DNA from: DATKMK01 sp035541895
GTDB taxonomy: Bacteria; Desulfobacterota; Binatia; HRBIN30; JACQVA1
Assembly: GCA_035541895.1 (NCBI GenBank)
Contig: DATKMK010000122.1
Location: 1 to 64,000, forward strand
Length of the DNA: 64,000 bases
Direction of reading: 5' to 3'
The notes under the pieces were generated by a model. It did not search any database and was not told the origin of the DNA. It was given only the letters and a program-made list of their open reading frames with translations. The first letter of the stretch is position 1. Each line of letters starts with the position of its first letter. Below, one piece after another: positions 27,871 through 36,283 of this stretch. The position numbers and the translations under genes were made by a program.

Positions 27871-28620
27871 ATGGGCGAGCCAGTACGAATCATCGGCGCA
27901 TATCTCTCACCGTACGTCCGCAAGGTATTGGTCTGCCTGCATCTGAAGGGGATCGACTATGAGATCGATCCGATCGTCCCGTTCATGGGGGACGAACGAT
28001 TCTCGCAGTTGAGCCCGCTGCGCCGCATTCCGGTGTTGATCGATGATCGCGTGACGCTGTCGGATTCATCGGTGATCTGTCAGTACATCGAGGACCGCTA
28101 CCCGCAGCCCGCGCTGTTTCCGAGCGATATCGTCGATCGCGCCCGTGCTCGCTGGCTCGAGGAATTTGCCGACACCCGCATGGGTGAGGTGTTCATTTGG
28201 CGGCTGTTCAATGAGGTGGCGATCAAACCGTTCGTCTGGGGCCAGGCGACCGACGCAGCGGTGCTGAACAAGACGTTGACCGACGACATTCCACACGTAC
28301 TCGACTACTTGGAGTCACAGCTCCCGGCGGAGGGTTTTCTGTTCGGCAACGTGGGGATCGCGGACATTGGCATCGCGACGTTCTTTCGCAACGCGGCGTT
28401 CGCCCGCTTCACGGTCGATCCAGCTCGCTGGCCGCGCACGGCTGCCTTCGTCGGCCGCGTGCTGAGCATCCCCGCGTTCGAGCGGCTCAAGCCGTTCGAG
28501 GACAAGTTGATCCGCACGCCGCCGTCGCAGCATCGAGCGGCGCTCGCCGCACTCGGGGCCCCATTGACGCAAGACACGGTGGGCACCGACACCCCTCGCC
28601 GCGGTCTCATGCAGATCTGA
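27871..28620 (+). CDS. glutathione S-transferase family protein
   Basis: This 249-aa protein has an N-terminal thioredoxin-like GST domain (IIGAYLSPYVRKVLVCLHLKG), with the conserved cis-Pro (RRIPVLIDD) and the SSVICQYIEDRYP helix. The C-terminal helical domain ends with a Pro/Arg-rich tail unlike usual GSTs. The sequence has a Ser-Pro (SPYVRK) at the active-site N-terminus. It probably conjugates or isomerises an electrophile, but the substrate is unknown. A second, unrelated GST gene lies 2.9 kb downstream. Confidence 0.85.
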   Translation: MGEPVRIIGAYLSPYVRKVLVCLHLKGIDYEIDPIVPFMGDERFSQLSPLRRIPVLIDDRVTLSDSSVICQYIEDRYPQPALFPSDIVDRARARWLEEFADTRMGEVFIWRLFNEVAIKPFVWGQATDAAVLNKTLTDDIPHVLDYLESQLPAEGFLFGNVGIADIGIATFFRNAAFARFTVDPARWPRTAAFVGRVLSIPAFERLKPFEDKLIRTPPSQHRAALAALGAPLTQDTVGTDTPRRGLMQI

Positions 28621-28698
28621 CGATGCCGCGCCTGGTCTTGCTGGCGACCGCGCAACAACGCTAAAGGCAAACCGGATTGGGTAGACACGGAGGCCGTG

Positions 28699-29580
28699 AT
28701 GGACGTTGGAATACTCATGTTCGTAACCGAGCGGGCGCTGCCGGTGACGGACTTGGCAGCGGAATGCGAGGCGCGCGGCATCGAATCGCTGTGGGTGCCC
28801 GAGCATCCGGTCGTGCCTGCGGAATACAAGACGCGCTACCCGTTGTCCGAAGACGGCAAGCTGCCGCGGCCGTACACCGAGTTGCCCGATCAGTTTGCGG
28901 TGCTGACCGCCGCGGCGGCGGTAACGACCCGGCTGCGCATCGGCACCGGCATCTGTCTCGTACCGGAGCGCGATCCGGTGATGTTGGCGCATCAAGTCGC
29001 AAGCCTCGACTGGCTCTCGAACGGACGGTTTCTTTTCGGCATCGGCGCCGGTTGGCTCGAAGAAGAGATGCGACTCTTCACGCCGCACTTTGCCTATCGC
29101 TTCGCGTTCATGCGCGAGGCGGTGGCGGCGATGCGCGCGCTCTGGACCGGCCAGCCGCACGGCTTTGCCGGCAAGTGGATCAAGTTTGACAAGGCCGTCA
29201 GCCTGCCGAGGCCGATACAACGACCGCATCCACCGGTAATCATCGGCGGCATGGGGCCGAACGCCATCAAGCGAGTGGCGACGTGGGGAGATGGCTGGAT
29301 GCCGATCGCGACGTCGCCGGGTACCATTCGCGAGTCTCACCGCGAGATCGAGCGGATTGCCGCTGCAGCCAAGCGCGATCCGCGCCGCATCTCGATTTCG
29401 GTCATGATCGGCGCGCCGCCGGGTATGGAGACCCCGATGCTCGATGCCATGCCCGATCGCTCGATACTAGCCGCGTACGGCGAGGCCGGTACCGATCGAG
29501 TAGTGGTTGCGGTGCCGACCCTCGGCCGTGACGACACCTTGCGCCATCTCGATCGCATTGCGGCCGCCGCGAGAGCGTGA
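28699..29580 (+). CDS. LLM-class F420-dependent oxidoreductase
   Basis: This 293-aa protein is a luciferase-like monooxygenase family TIM barrel. It opens GILMFVTERALPVTDLAAECEARGIESLWVPEH, then RIGTGICLVPERDPVMLAHQ and the FGIGAGWLEEEMRLF segment. The family uses F420 or FMN to oxidise or reduce carbon substrates. The close family resemblance is to mycobacterial-type TIGR03619-like LLM enzymes, but the cofactor is inferred. The ATG at 28699 follows ACGGAGG; a GTG three bases upstream is less likely. It sits in the ACAD-kinase metabolic run. Confidence 0.88.
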   Translation: MDVGILMFVTERALPVTDLAAECEARGIESLWVPEHPVVPAEYKTRYPLSEDGKLPRPYTELPDQFAVLTAAAAVTTRLRIGTGICLVPERDPVMLAHQVASLDWLSNGRFLFGIGAGWLEEEMRLFTPHFAYRFAFMREAVAAMRALWTGQPHGFAGKWIKFDKAVSLPRPIQRPHPPVIIGGMGPNAIKRVATWGDGWMPIATSPGTIRESHREIERIAAAAKRDPRRISISVMIGAPPGMETPMLDAMPDRSILAAYGEAGTDRVVVAVPTLGRDDTLRHLDRIAAAARA

Positions 29581-29615
29581 GTCGTGAGCGGTGATTGGTG
29601 ACTTGAGGCGTGACG

Positions 29616-30710
29616 ATGTCCGATCATATTGCAGCGCCGACGACAGGCGATCCACCGGAGACAATTGCAATTCGCGAGGGCGAAGATTTCGATCAGGCGC
29701 GGCTCGCCGAGTACCTCAGGGGTCGAGTGCCGCACTCGGAGCGGCCCCTGGAAGTGATTCAGTTTGCCGGCGGGCACGCGAATCTCACTTACTGTCTGCG
29801 CTACGGCGACGTCGAGTATGTGCTGCGACGGCCGCCGATCGGTCCGGTGGCACCCGGCGCGCACGACATGGGGCGCGAGTACCGCGCGTTGTCGGTGCTG
29901 TATCAGGCGTACCCCTTCGCGCCGCGCGGGTATCTCTACTGCGACGATCCCGCCGTCATCGGCGCGCCGTTCTTCGTCATGGAGCGGCGCTACGGCACGG
30001 TGGTCCGCCGCGCCATTCCGGCGCATTTCGGTGGCGGCGCTGATGCCGCGATCAATCGCCGTATCAGCGAAGTCATCATCGATACGCTGGCCGATCTTCA
30101 TCAAGTCGACCCGCGCGCGATCGGCCTCGACAAGTTGGGCAAGCCCGACGGATTCATGCGCCGGCAGATCGACGGCTGGATGGCGCGCTATCAGCGGGCA
30201 AAGACGAAGGACATGCCGGTCGCCGACGAGATGTGCCGCTGGCTCAGCGAACGCTTGCCGGAGTCGCCTACACCGACGCTGCTGCACAACGACTGGCGTC
30301 TCGACAATATGATGCTCAAGCGGACCGAGCCCGAGTGCGAAGCGGTGTTCGATTGGGACATGTGCACGATGGGCGATCCGCTTGCCGATCTCGGCACTCT
30401 GCTGACCGCGTGGGTGCAAGCCGACGACTCGCTGCTCAACTCGGGCCAGGTCACCATGCCGTCGATGGTGCCCGGCTTTATGACCCGTCGAGAAGCCGTC
30501 GAACGCTACGGCAAACGTCGGGGCGTCGACGTGAGTACGCTGCCCTACTACTACGTCTTCGGCTTGTTCAAGATGGCCGTCGTGCTGCAGCAGATCTATC
30601 ATCGCTACCATCTCGGTCAGACCAAAGACCAACGCTTCGCGCTTTTCGAACAAGGTGCAGAGGCCTTGTTTGTCAAGTCGAAGGAAGCCGGCGTGACGAT
30701 GGCGGTGTGA
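29616..30710 (+). CDS. APH-type phosphotransferase, ACAD11 kinase-like
   Basis: This 364-aa protein has an aminoglycoside-phosphotransferase-like kinase fold. The phosphate-binding region ends ANLTYCLRYGDVEYVLRRP. The catalytic loop reads LLHNDWRLDNMML, where the usual HGD is HND but the Asp and Asn are kept. The metal-binding AVFDWDMCTMGDPLADLG follows. The sequence matches the N-terminal kinase domain of ACAD10/11 and LvaA-type 4-hydroxyacyl-CoA kinases. An ACAD11-like dehydrogenase lies 3.8 kb upstream on the same strand, so the two probably form a split version of the fused animal protein. The ATG at 29616 follows GAGG at good spacing. Confidence 0.85.
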   Translation: MSDHIAAPTTGDPPETIAIREGEDFDQARLAEYLRGRVPHSERPLEVIQFAGGHANLTYCLRYGDVEYVLRRPPIGPVAPGAHDMGREYRALSVLYQAYPFAPRGYLYCDDPAVIGAPFFVMERRYGTVVRRAIPAHFGGGADAAINRRISEVIIDTLADLHQVDPRAIGLDKLGKPDGFMRRQIDGWMARYQRAKTKDMPVADEMCRWLSERLPESPTPTLLHNDWRLDNMMLKRTEPECEAVFDWDMCTMGDPLADLGTLLTAWVQADDSLLNSGQVTMPSMVPGFMTRREAVERYGKRRGVDVSTLPYYYVFGLFKMAVVLQQIYHRYHLGQTKDQRFALFEQGAEALFVKSKEAGVTMAV

Positions 30711-30751
30711 GGGGAGAAGTGGGCAGACGGCAGCAGGCGGATGGAGGCCAG

Positions 30752-31444
30752 ATGATTAAGCTCGCGCAATTTGCAGCGTCCCCGTATTGCGACAAGGTTC
30801 GGCGGATTCTGCGCTACAAGAACGTTCCATTCGAAATCTACGAGTGGCCGCTGGCGGAAGTCGCCTCGATTCGCGACAAGAATCCGAGCGGCAAGTTGCC
30901 GTTCATCGAGATCGACGGTGGGGTCATTCCGGACTCCACCACGATCGCGTTGGAGATCGAACGTCGCCATCCGGTGCCGCCGCTGATCCCGAGCGATCCG
31001 GCGCTGCGCGCGCAGGTGCTCGTGCTCGAAGATTGGGCCGATGAGTCGCTGTACTTCTACGAGATGACGACGCGTTTCGGCGAGCAAGACTTCCAGGCGA
31101 ACGTTCCGAAGCTGATGGCGGGTGCGCCGAAGGAGATGATCGACGCGATGGCGCCGATGCTGCGCGACATGTTCGCGCAGACCACGACGACGCAGGGGAT
31201 CGGGCGTAAATCGCCGGACCAGTTGCACGATGACGTCGAGCGACTGTTCGGCGCCATCGACGATCTCCAGCGCGCAACCGGCTTCGTGGTCGGCGATCAC
31301 CTCACACTCGCCGATATCGCAATCTGCGCGCAAGCCGAATGCATCGGCGACTCGACGATCGGGCGCGAGGTGTTGGGGCGGCGCCCGTCGCTGCGGGCGT
31401 ACTTTCAGCGCGTCGACGAACTGACCGCCGCCGACCGCGCGTAG
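30752..31444 (+). CDS. glutathione S-transferase family protein (second)
   Basis: This 230-aa protein has an N-terminal GST domain with a CxxC-like first strand (SPYCDKVRRIL, where Cys is followed by Asp-Lys), then GKLPFIEIDGGVIPDSTTIALEIERR. The C-terminal helical domain ends TLADIAICAQAECIG. The active-site Cys and PDSTTI helix suggest a reductive, omega- or Cys-type GST rather than a Tyr/Ser type. The ATG at 30752 follows GGAGG and is the last good start in a longer spurious frame. It is convergent with the next gene, 7 nt away. Confidence 0.85.
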   Translation: MIKLAQFAASPYCDKVRRILRYKNVPFEIYEWPLAEVASIRDKNPSGKLPFIEIDGGVIPDSTTIALEIERRHPVPPLIPSDPALRAQVLVLEDWADESLYFYEMTTRFGEQDFQANVPKLMAGAPKEMIDAMAPMLRDMFAQTTTTQGIGRKSPDQLHDDVERLFGAIDDLQRATGFVVGDHLTLADIAICAQAECIGDSTIGREVLGRRPSLRAYFQRVDELTAADRA

Positions 31445-31451
31445 CATCACG

Positions 31452-33923
31452 CTACTGGGCGTTGATCAGGGAGATCAACGCGCCGACATCCTCATCGTCA
31501 ATGACCCCGTCGCCGTTGGCATCGGCACCACAGACAGGTGCGGCGCCGTCGGACAAGAGAATGAGCAGCGAAGGAAGATCCGCGGCGGTCACTTGTCCGT
31601 CGCAGTTGGCATCGCCCGGCGGAATCTGCGGCGTCTTTGGGGTGGGGGTTCGCGTCGGGGTTGGGGTTGCCGAAGGCGTCCCGGGTCCGGGAGTGGTCGT
31701 GATGGTCGGGGTCAGCGCCGGCGTGACGCACAACTCTGGCGCAGGGACGAAGTGGCAGCCGAGCAGAGGGTCGCACGTATCGGCGGTGCAGGGATCACCG
31801 TCGGTGCACGTCTCGATCTGACAGAAGGCCGAACAGCCGTCACACCCTGCCGGGGTGCCGTTGTTGTTGTCGCACGCCTCCGGAAACTCGACGATGCCAT
31901 TGCCGCAGGTCGGGCATGGTAGCAGGCAGCCGGCCTGGCCGGTGGCTGTGCAAGTCGCGAGCGCCGAGACAGTCGCTGTGGGGGTGATGAGCGAGGCGGT
32001 AATGATTTGGGAATTGCGCGACGGATAACGCAACGCATTGCTCCCATCCGAGCCGCCAGCCGCCGAGGCAGTCGCGTCCACTCGCCCGAGAACGGTCAGG
32101 CGCTCGTGGGCAACGAGCGAATTGGTTCCGCCGATATCGGTGCCTCGTGCGCGAACGACGGCCGTGGAGTTGATCACGACCGTGCACGCCTCGATGTCGA
32201 TTGAACCCCCGTCACCGCAGAAGCCGTCTGCGCCGCAGCCCCCGCTGCTGACGTCGACGGTTTTGGAGATCGAGACCGTCCCGCGGTTGCCGGTTTGGTT
32301 TTGTCCGGCGTGAAGGCTGATCGTTCCACCTGGGCTGGCAGCGCTGCGTCCGTTTGCGAGCAGGTTCGCCGCCGCCGCCAGGTTCCCGCCTGCATTGGCG
32401 GTGACGGTGCCGCCGCTCGTACCCCCCGACGCGTCGATCTGATTGTTGACGGTAATGTCAATCCCGGCTTCGAGGTCGATCGATCCGCCGTCGCCGTCCG
32501 CGGCATCGCTCCGCGCAGACAAGGTGGCGGTCGGCTGCATCGTCACCGAGCCTTCCGCTGTCAGCGCGATACTTCCGCCGACGCCCCCCGGGCTCACGCC
32601 TTTGGCTTGGATGCTCTTCGCGACGGTCACATCTCCGAACAGAGCCGTGGCTTCGATCGAACCGCCGTTGCCGCCGACGCTCCCGTTTGCAGATATTGCG
32701 CTTAGCAGTTGCGCCTGCGTGCCGGCGTCGACAGAGATGGATCCGCCCGCGCCCGAGTCGTCGGTGCGGAGTCCGTTGGCGTTCAAAGCCCCTTGTACGA
32801 TGATCGCTCGGTCTGCGCAGATCTCCATACTTCCCGCGTCCCCTCCCGAGACGTCAACAGTACCGGCAACGGTGATGTCAAGGCCGGCAGTCACGGTGAT
32901 CATTCCGCCCGTCCCGTCGGTATCATTGGTCACGGCGGTGATTGCGGCTGTGGCTTGTGCGACGACGGAGTCCGATGATGCGGCGAGTGAGATCGTGCCG
33001 CCGTTGCCCCCGTCTATGGCGCCTGTGGCTTGAACGTCTCCGACGATTGTCAGACTCCCGGTGTCGGCGGTGACCGATACGGTACCCCCGTCACCTCCGT
33101 TGGCTCCGTTCGCATAGGTGCGCCCCGAGAGCTGCACTTTGCCGCCGCCTTCAATGGTGACCGTGCCGCCGTTGCCTCCGTCCTGGCTGGCGGCGCTCGC
33201 TTGCAAATCGCCGCCGAAGCTCACGTCGCCGTTTGCGGTGACGTTCAGTGTACCCCCATCGCTCAACGACGAGTTGGCTCCGCTGACGTCCACCAGGATC
33301 GGAATGTTGATCGCACCGTTCGCGACCAAGTCCACCTCGGCTTGGTCGCCGCGCGCCGAGATCAGCCCGCCGGACGCGCCAACGATATCGAGACCAGTCG
33401 TGATCGAGATCTGTCCGCCGTTGCCGTCCGTGCTGGTGGCTTGAGCCGAGAGCATTCCCGCTATCGTCGCGGTCCCTCCGGCATTGATTGTGATGGCTCC
33501 GGCGTAGGTGCTTGCGGACACATCGATCCTGCCGGTGCTGCTCCCGCTCTTCCGCACCGCGAATGCGGCCGCGGTGTTGATCGTGATGCTGCCGCCCACG
33601 CCATTGCTCGCCGCGGTTCGTCCGTCGATCGATCCGCCGGAGATCGAGACGTTCTGCGCGTCGATCGTCACCGATCCCGACCCGATGCTGAACTGGCCGC
33701 CGGTCGCGATCACCAGATCGCGACTTCCGAGGTCGATCTCGCATCCATCATCGATGGTCACCAACGTGGTGATCGTGCAGGGAACCGGAATGTTGGGACA
33801 GTTGACCGGATCGACTGCCGCCAGATCGTCGGCTGTGCATGCGCCCAAAGTTCTGGCGACGTGGACGGTGATGATGAAGCCTGCGCCCAAGACAGCGCGT
33901 GCAATCATGGGTAGACGAGGCAT
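31452..33923 (-). CDS. secreted beta-repeat protein with Cys-rich region and C-terminal dockerin
   Basis: This 823-aa protein has a signal peptide ending LGAC, where the Cys could be a lipobox (lipoprotein) or a disulfide Cys. About 40-650 is a GG[ST]I/GGTV[ST] beta-repeat region resembling filamentous-haemagglutinin or beta-helix adhesins. A Cys-rich block (GNGIVE..EACD...CTDGDPC) matches the Myxococcus cysteine-rich repeat, and a short Thr-Pro linker follows. The C-terminus is a type I dockerin-like pair of EF-hand loops (DANCDGQVTAAD and DANGDGVIDDED). The ATG at 33923 is used; a GTG at 33935 is possible. No cohesin gene is nearby, so the dockerin partner is unknown. Confidence 0.75.
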   Translation of the reverse strand: MPRLPMIARAVLGAGFIITVHVARTLGACTADDLAAVDPVNCPNIPVPCTITTLVTIDDGCEIDLGSRDLVIATGGQFSIGSGSVTIDAQNVSISGGSIDGRTAASNGVGGSITINTAAAFAVRKSGSSTGRIDVSASTYAGAITINAGGTATIAGMLSAQATSTDGNGGQISITTGLDIVGASGGLISARGDQAEVDLVANGAINIPILVDVSGANSSLSDGGTLNVTANGDVSFGGDLQASAASQDGGNGGTVTIEGGGKVQLSGRTYANGANGGDGGTVSVTADTGSLTIVGDVQATGAIDGGNGGTISLAASSDSVVAQATAAITAVTNDTDGTGGMITVTAGLDITVAGTVDVSGGDAGSMEICADRAIIVQGALNANGLRTDDSGAGGSISVDAGTQAQLLSAISANGSVGGNGGSIEATALFGDVTVAKSIQAKGVSPGGVGGSIALTAEGSVTMQPTATLSARSDAADGDGGSIDLEAGIDITVNNQIDASGGTSGGTVTANAGGNLAAAANLLANGRSAASPGGTISLHAGQNQTGNRGTVSISKTVDVSSGGCGADGFCGDGGSIDIEACTVVINSTAVVRARGTDIGGTNSLVAHERLTVLGRVDATASAAGGSDGSNALRYPSRNSQIITASLITPTATVSALATCTATGQAGCLLPCPTCGNGIVEFPEACDNNNGTPAGCDGCSAFCQIETCTDGDPCTADTCDPLLGCHFVPAPELCVTPALTPTITTTPGPGTPSATPTPTRTPTPKTPQIPPGDANCDGQVTAADLPSLLILLSDGAAPVCGADANGDGVIDDEDVGALISLINAQ

Positions 33924-34186
33924 GAAGGTCAGCACTCTGCTTCAACCAATCCGCATCGGAGAAAATCGGTCACAGGGAGTCGGGGTCAGATAGCCTTGAG
34001 GGCGACGGACATCAATTCGCGTGCTCCGACGGTACGGAACGCCTGATTGACTGTCAAGGCAATTTGTTTGCACGGTCCGATCGTGATTCGACGCCGCAGA
34101 AGTGCGGGGCACGAGGGCCGGCCCGTGATGCCTTGACTCTCGCCCAACCACTGCCCTACTGCTGACCAGGAGCAGAGGAGGTTCTC

Positions 34187-35218
34187 GTGCGCGCTGCGGT
34201 AATGCGAAACTCAACATTGGTCGTCGACACGGTTCCCGATCCCACCCCGGGTGAGGGTGAGGTGCTGGTGAAGACGCTCGCATGCGGCATTTGCGGCTCG
34301 GATCTCCATGCGTTGAAGTACGCCAGCAAAATGGTCGAGCTGGCGCGCGAGGCGGGCGCGCCGTTCGTGATGGACCTCTCGCGCGACATCGTGATGGGGC
34401 ACGAGTTCTGCGCCGAAGTGCTCGACTACGGTCCGAACACCTCGGGGGCGATCCGCGCCGGCGACCGGATCGTCTCGATGCCGATCCTGTTCCGGGCCAG
34501 CCGCATTGAGGGAGTCGGCTATTCGAACGAAGCTCCGGGCGGCTATGGCGAGCTGATGACGTTGTCTGCGGCGCTCGTGCTACCGGTGCCGAACGGGTTG
34601 GCGACGGAGCATGCGGCGTTGACGGAACCAATGGCCGTCGGTCTCCACGCGGTGGCGAAGGCACGTCTCGATGCTCATGATGCGCCGCTGGTGATCGGCT
34701 GCGGCCCAGTCGGGCTCGCGGTCATCGCCTCGCTCAAATTGAAAGGCGCCGCCCCGATCGTGGCCGCCGATTATTCGCCCATGCGCCGCAAGCTCGCCGA
34801 ACAGATGGGTGCGGACGCGGTCATCGATCCCAAGCAACAACGGACCGTCGATGTGTTCAATCAGGCCGCGAACATGCGTCCGGCCGTGATCTTCGAGTGC
34901 GTCGGTGTCCCCAGTATGCTGCATCAGATCATGCGCGATGCGCCGCATGGCGCCCGCATCGTCGTCGCCGGCGTGTGCATGGAGGACGACAGCATCAAGC
35001 CGATGATCGGCATCAACAAGGAGCTCAACGTCCAGTTCGTGCTCGGCTACACGCCCGACGAGTTCGCCCAGACGCTGCAAGCCATCAGCGAAGGGCAAAT
35101 CAACGTTGCCCCGCTGATCACCGGCCGAGTCGGTGTTGACGGCGTGCCCTCCGCGTTCGAAACGCTCGCGAAGCCGGATCAGCATGCGAAGATTCTGGTC
35201 GAGCCCTGGAGATCGTGA
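34187..35218 (+). CDS. zinc-binding MDR alcohol dehydrogenase
   Basis: This 343-aa protein is a medium-chain dehydrogenase. It has the catalytic-zinc motif CGICGSDLHALK near 32, GHEFCAEV with the following GDRI zinc loop, and the NAD(P)-binding VIGCGPVGLAVI near 170. The four-Cys structural zinc lobe is missing, because the segment between 90 and 115 has no Cys cluster, as in several subfamilies. It oxidises an alcohol or reduces an aldehyde. It starts at GTG 34187, chosen for the GAGGAGG site upstream. It diverges from the secreted dockerin protein across a 251-bp gap. Confidence 0.85.
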   Translation: MRAAVMRNSTLVVDTVPDPTPGEGEVLVKTLACGICGSDLHALKYASKMVELAREAGAPFVMDLSRDIVMGHEFCAEVLDYGPNTSGAIRAGDRIVSMPILFRASRIEGVGYSNEAPGGYGELMTLSAALVLPVPNGLATEHAALTEPMAVGLHAVAKARLDAHDAPLVIGCGPVGLAVIASLKLKGAAPIVAADYSPMRRKLAEQMGADAVIDPKQQRTVDVFNQAANMRPAVIFECVGVPSMLHQIMRDAPHGARIVVAGVCMEDDSIKPMIGINKELNVQFVLGYTPDEFAQTLQAISEGQINVAPLITGRVGVDGVPSAFETLAKPDQHAKILVEPWRS

Positions 35219-35273
35219 CTGGCGAGTCGCAACTGGTGGCGGCTGGGATTCGGGGTGTCCACCCGGTCACGAC

Positions 35274-36188
35274 TCACCAATTCAACTTCAACCCCGGCCG
35301 CGGCCATTGCATCGCGACCAGGCGCCCGGTTCCAGACAAGGTGATGTACGCGGTGCGCAGATCCGGGCCGCCGAAGCAGATGTTTGTGGTTAGCGGATCG
35401 CCGGTCGGGACGTGCTCGATCGAATTGCCGTCGGGCGAGATGACGGTGATACCGCCGTTGACGAGCGTCGCGACGCAGACGTTGCCGGCACTGTCGACGG
35501 CGAGCGAATCGAATAGTTGAAGCCCAGGCAGCCCGGCCAAGAGCGACGCGCCGCCGGGTCCGAAGGACATGCCGCCGGCGATGGCTCCCGGCGCCTCCAG
35601 GTCCCACGTCCACACACGCCCGGTGTGCGTTTCCGCCGCATACAGTCGGTTGCCGTCCGGCGAGAGACCCACGCCGTTCGGTGCGTCCATCGGGAAGACG
35701 GCTTCGCGGATGAGCGAGCCATCGGGGTGCGCATAGAAGATCCCCGTCCGGTCGCGATCCCGTTCGCGGAACTTGCCGTGGTCGGTGAACCAAAACCCGC
35801 CCGCCGAATCGAAGACGATGTCGTTGGGTCCGCGCAACGGGCGGCCTTCGCAGGCGGTGTACAGATCCTCGACTCGGCCGGTTGCCAGGTCGACTCGCTG
35901 AATGCGACCGCCGATGTAGCTCGACGGCTGGTTGCCGGGAAACGTCAACCCGCCGATCTCATGCCATTCGAAGCCGCCGTTGTTGCAAATGTACGCGCAG
36001 CCGTCGGGCCCAATTGCTGCGCCGTTCGGCCCGCCGCCGCACTCCGCCACGACTTCGACTCGGCCGTTCGCGGTCACCCGCGAGAGCGTACCGCGCTTGA
36101 TCTCGACCAACAGCACACTGCCGTCCGGCATGGCGATCGGTCCTTCGGGAAACTGCAAGCCGTTGGCGATTTCACGTATCTCCGACAT
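35274..36188 (-). CDS. SMP-30/gluconolactonase-family lactonase
   Basis: At 304 aa it is a six-bladed beta-propeller of the SMP-30/regucalcin/gluconolactonase family. It shows the metal-binding FPEGPIAMPDGSVLLVE at the N-terminus, GPNDIVFD and APNGVGLSPDGNRLYAAET near the middle, and DSLAVDSAGNVCVATL. The Glu, Asn and Asp metal ligands of the family are visible. It hydrolyses lactones or similar esters with Ca or Zn; the substrate is unknown. The ATG at 36188 follows GGAGGAG. It diverges from the M20 peptidase gene. Confidence 0.85.
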   Translation of the reverse strand: MSEIREIANGLQFPEGPIAMPDGSVLLVEIKRGTLSRVTANGRVEVVAECGGGPNGAAIGPDGCAYICNNGGFEWHEIGGLTFPGNQPSSYIGGRIQRVDLATGRVEDLYTACEGRPLRGPNDIVFDSAGGFWFTDHGKFRERDRDRTGIFYAHPDGSLIREAVFPMDAPNGVGLSPDGNRLYAAETHTGRVWTWDLEAPGAIAGGMSFGPGGASLLAGLPGLQLFDSLAVDSAGNVCVATLVNGGITVISPDGNSIEHVPTGDPLTTNICFGGPDLRTAYITLSGTGRLVAMQWPRPGLKLNW

Positions 36189-36283
36189 CGCTACTCCTCC
36201 CGGCGTTATCCCTAGTGCTCTGGTCGCGCGCAAGCAACACGGGAGTGGCGCGGCGCTCGCGCCGTTTGCTACAAGTCCGCGCC

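Noticed and set aside
34047..34057. TTGACTGTCAA palindrome upstream of the alcohol dehydrogenase
   Set aside because: It is only 5-1-5, so it can easily arise by chance in a 251-bp gap, and no regulator is near.
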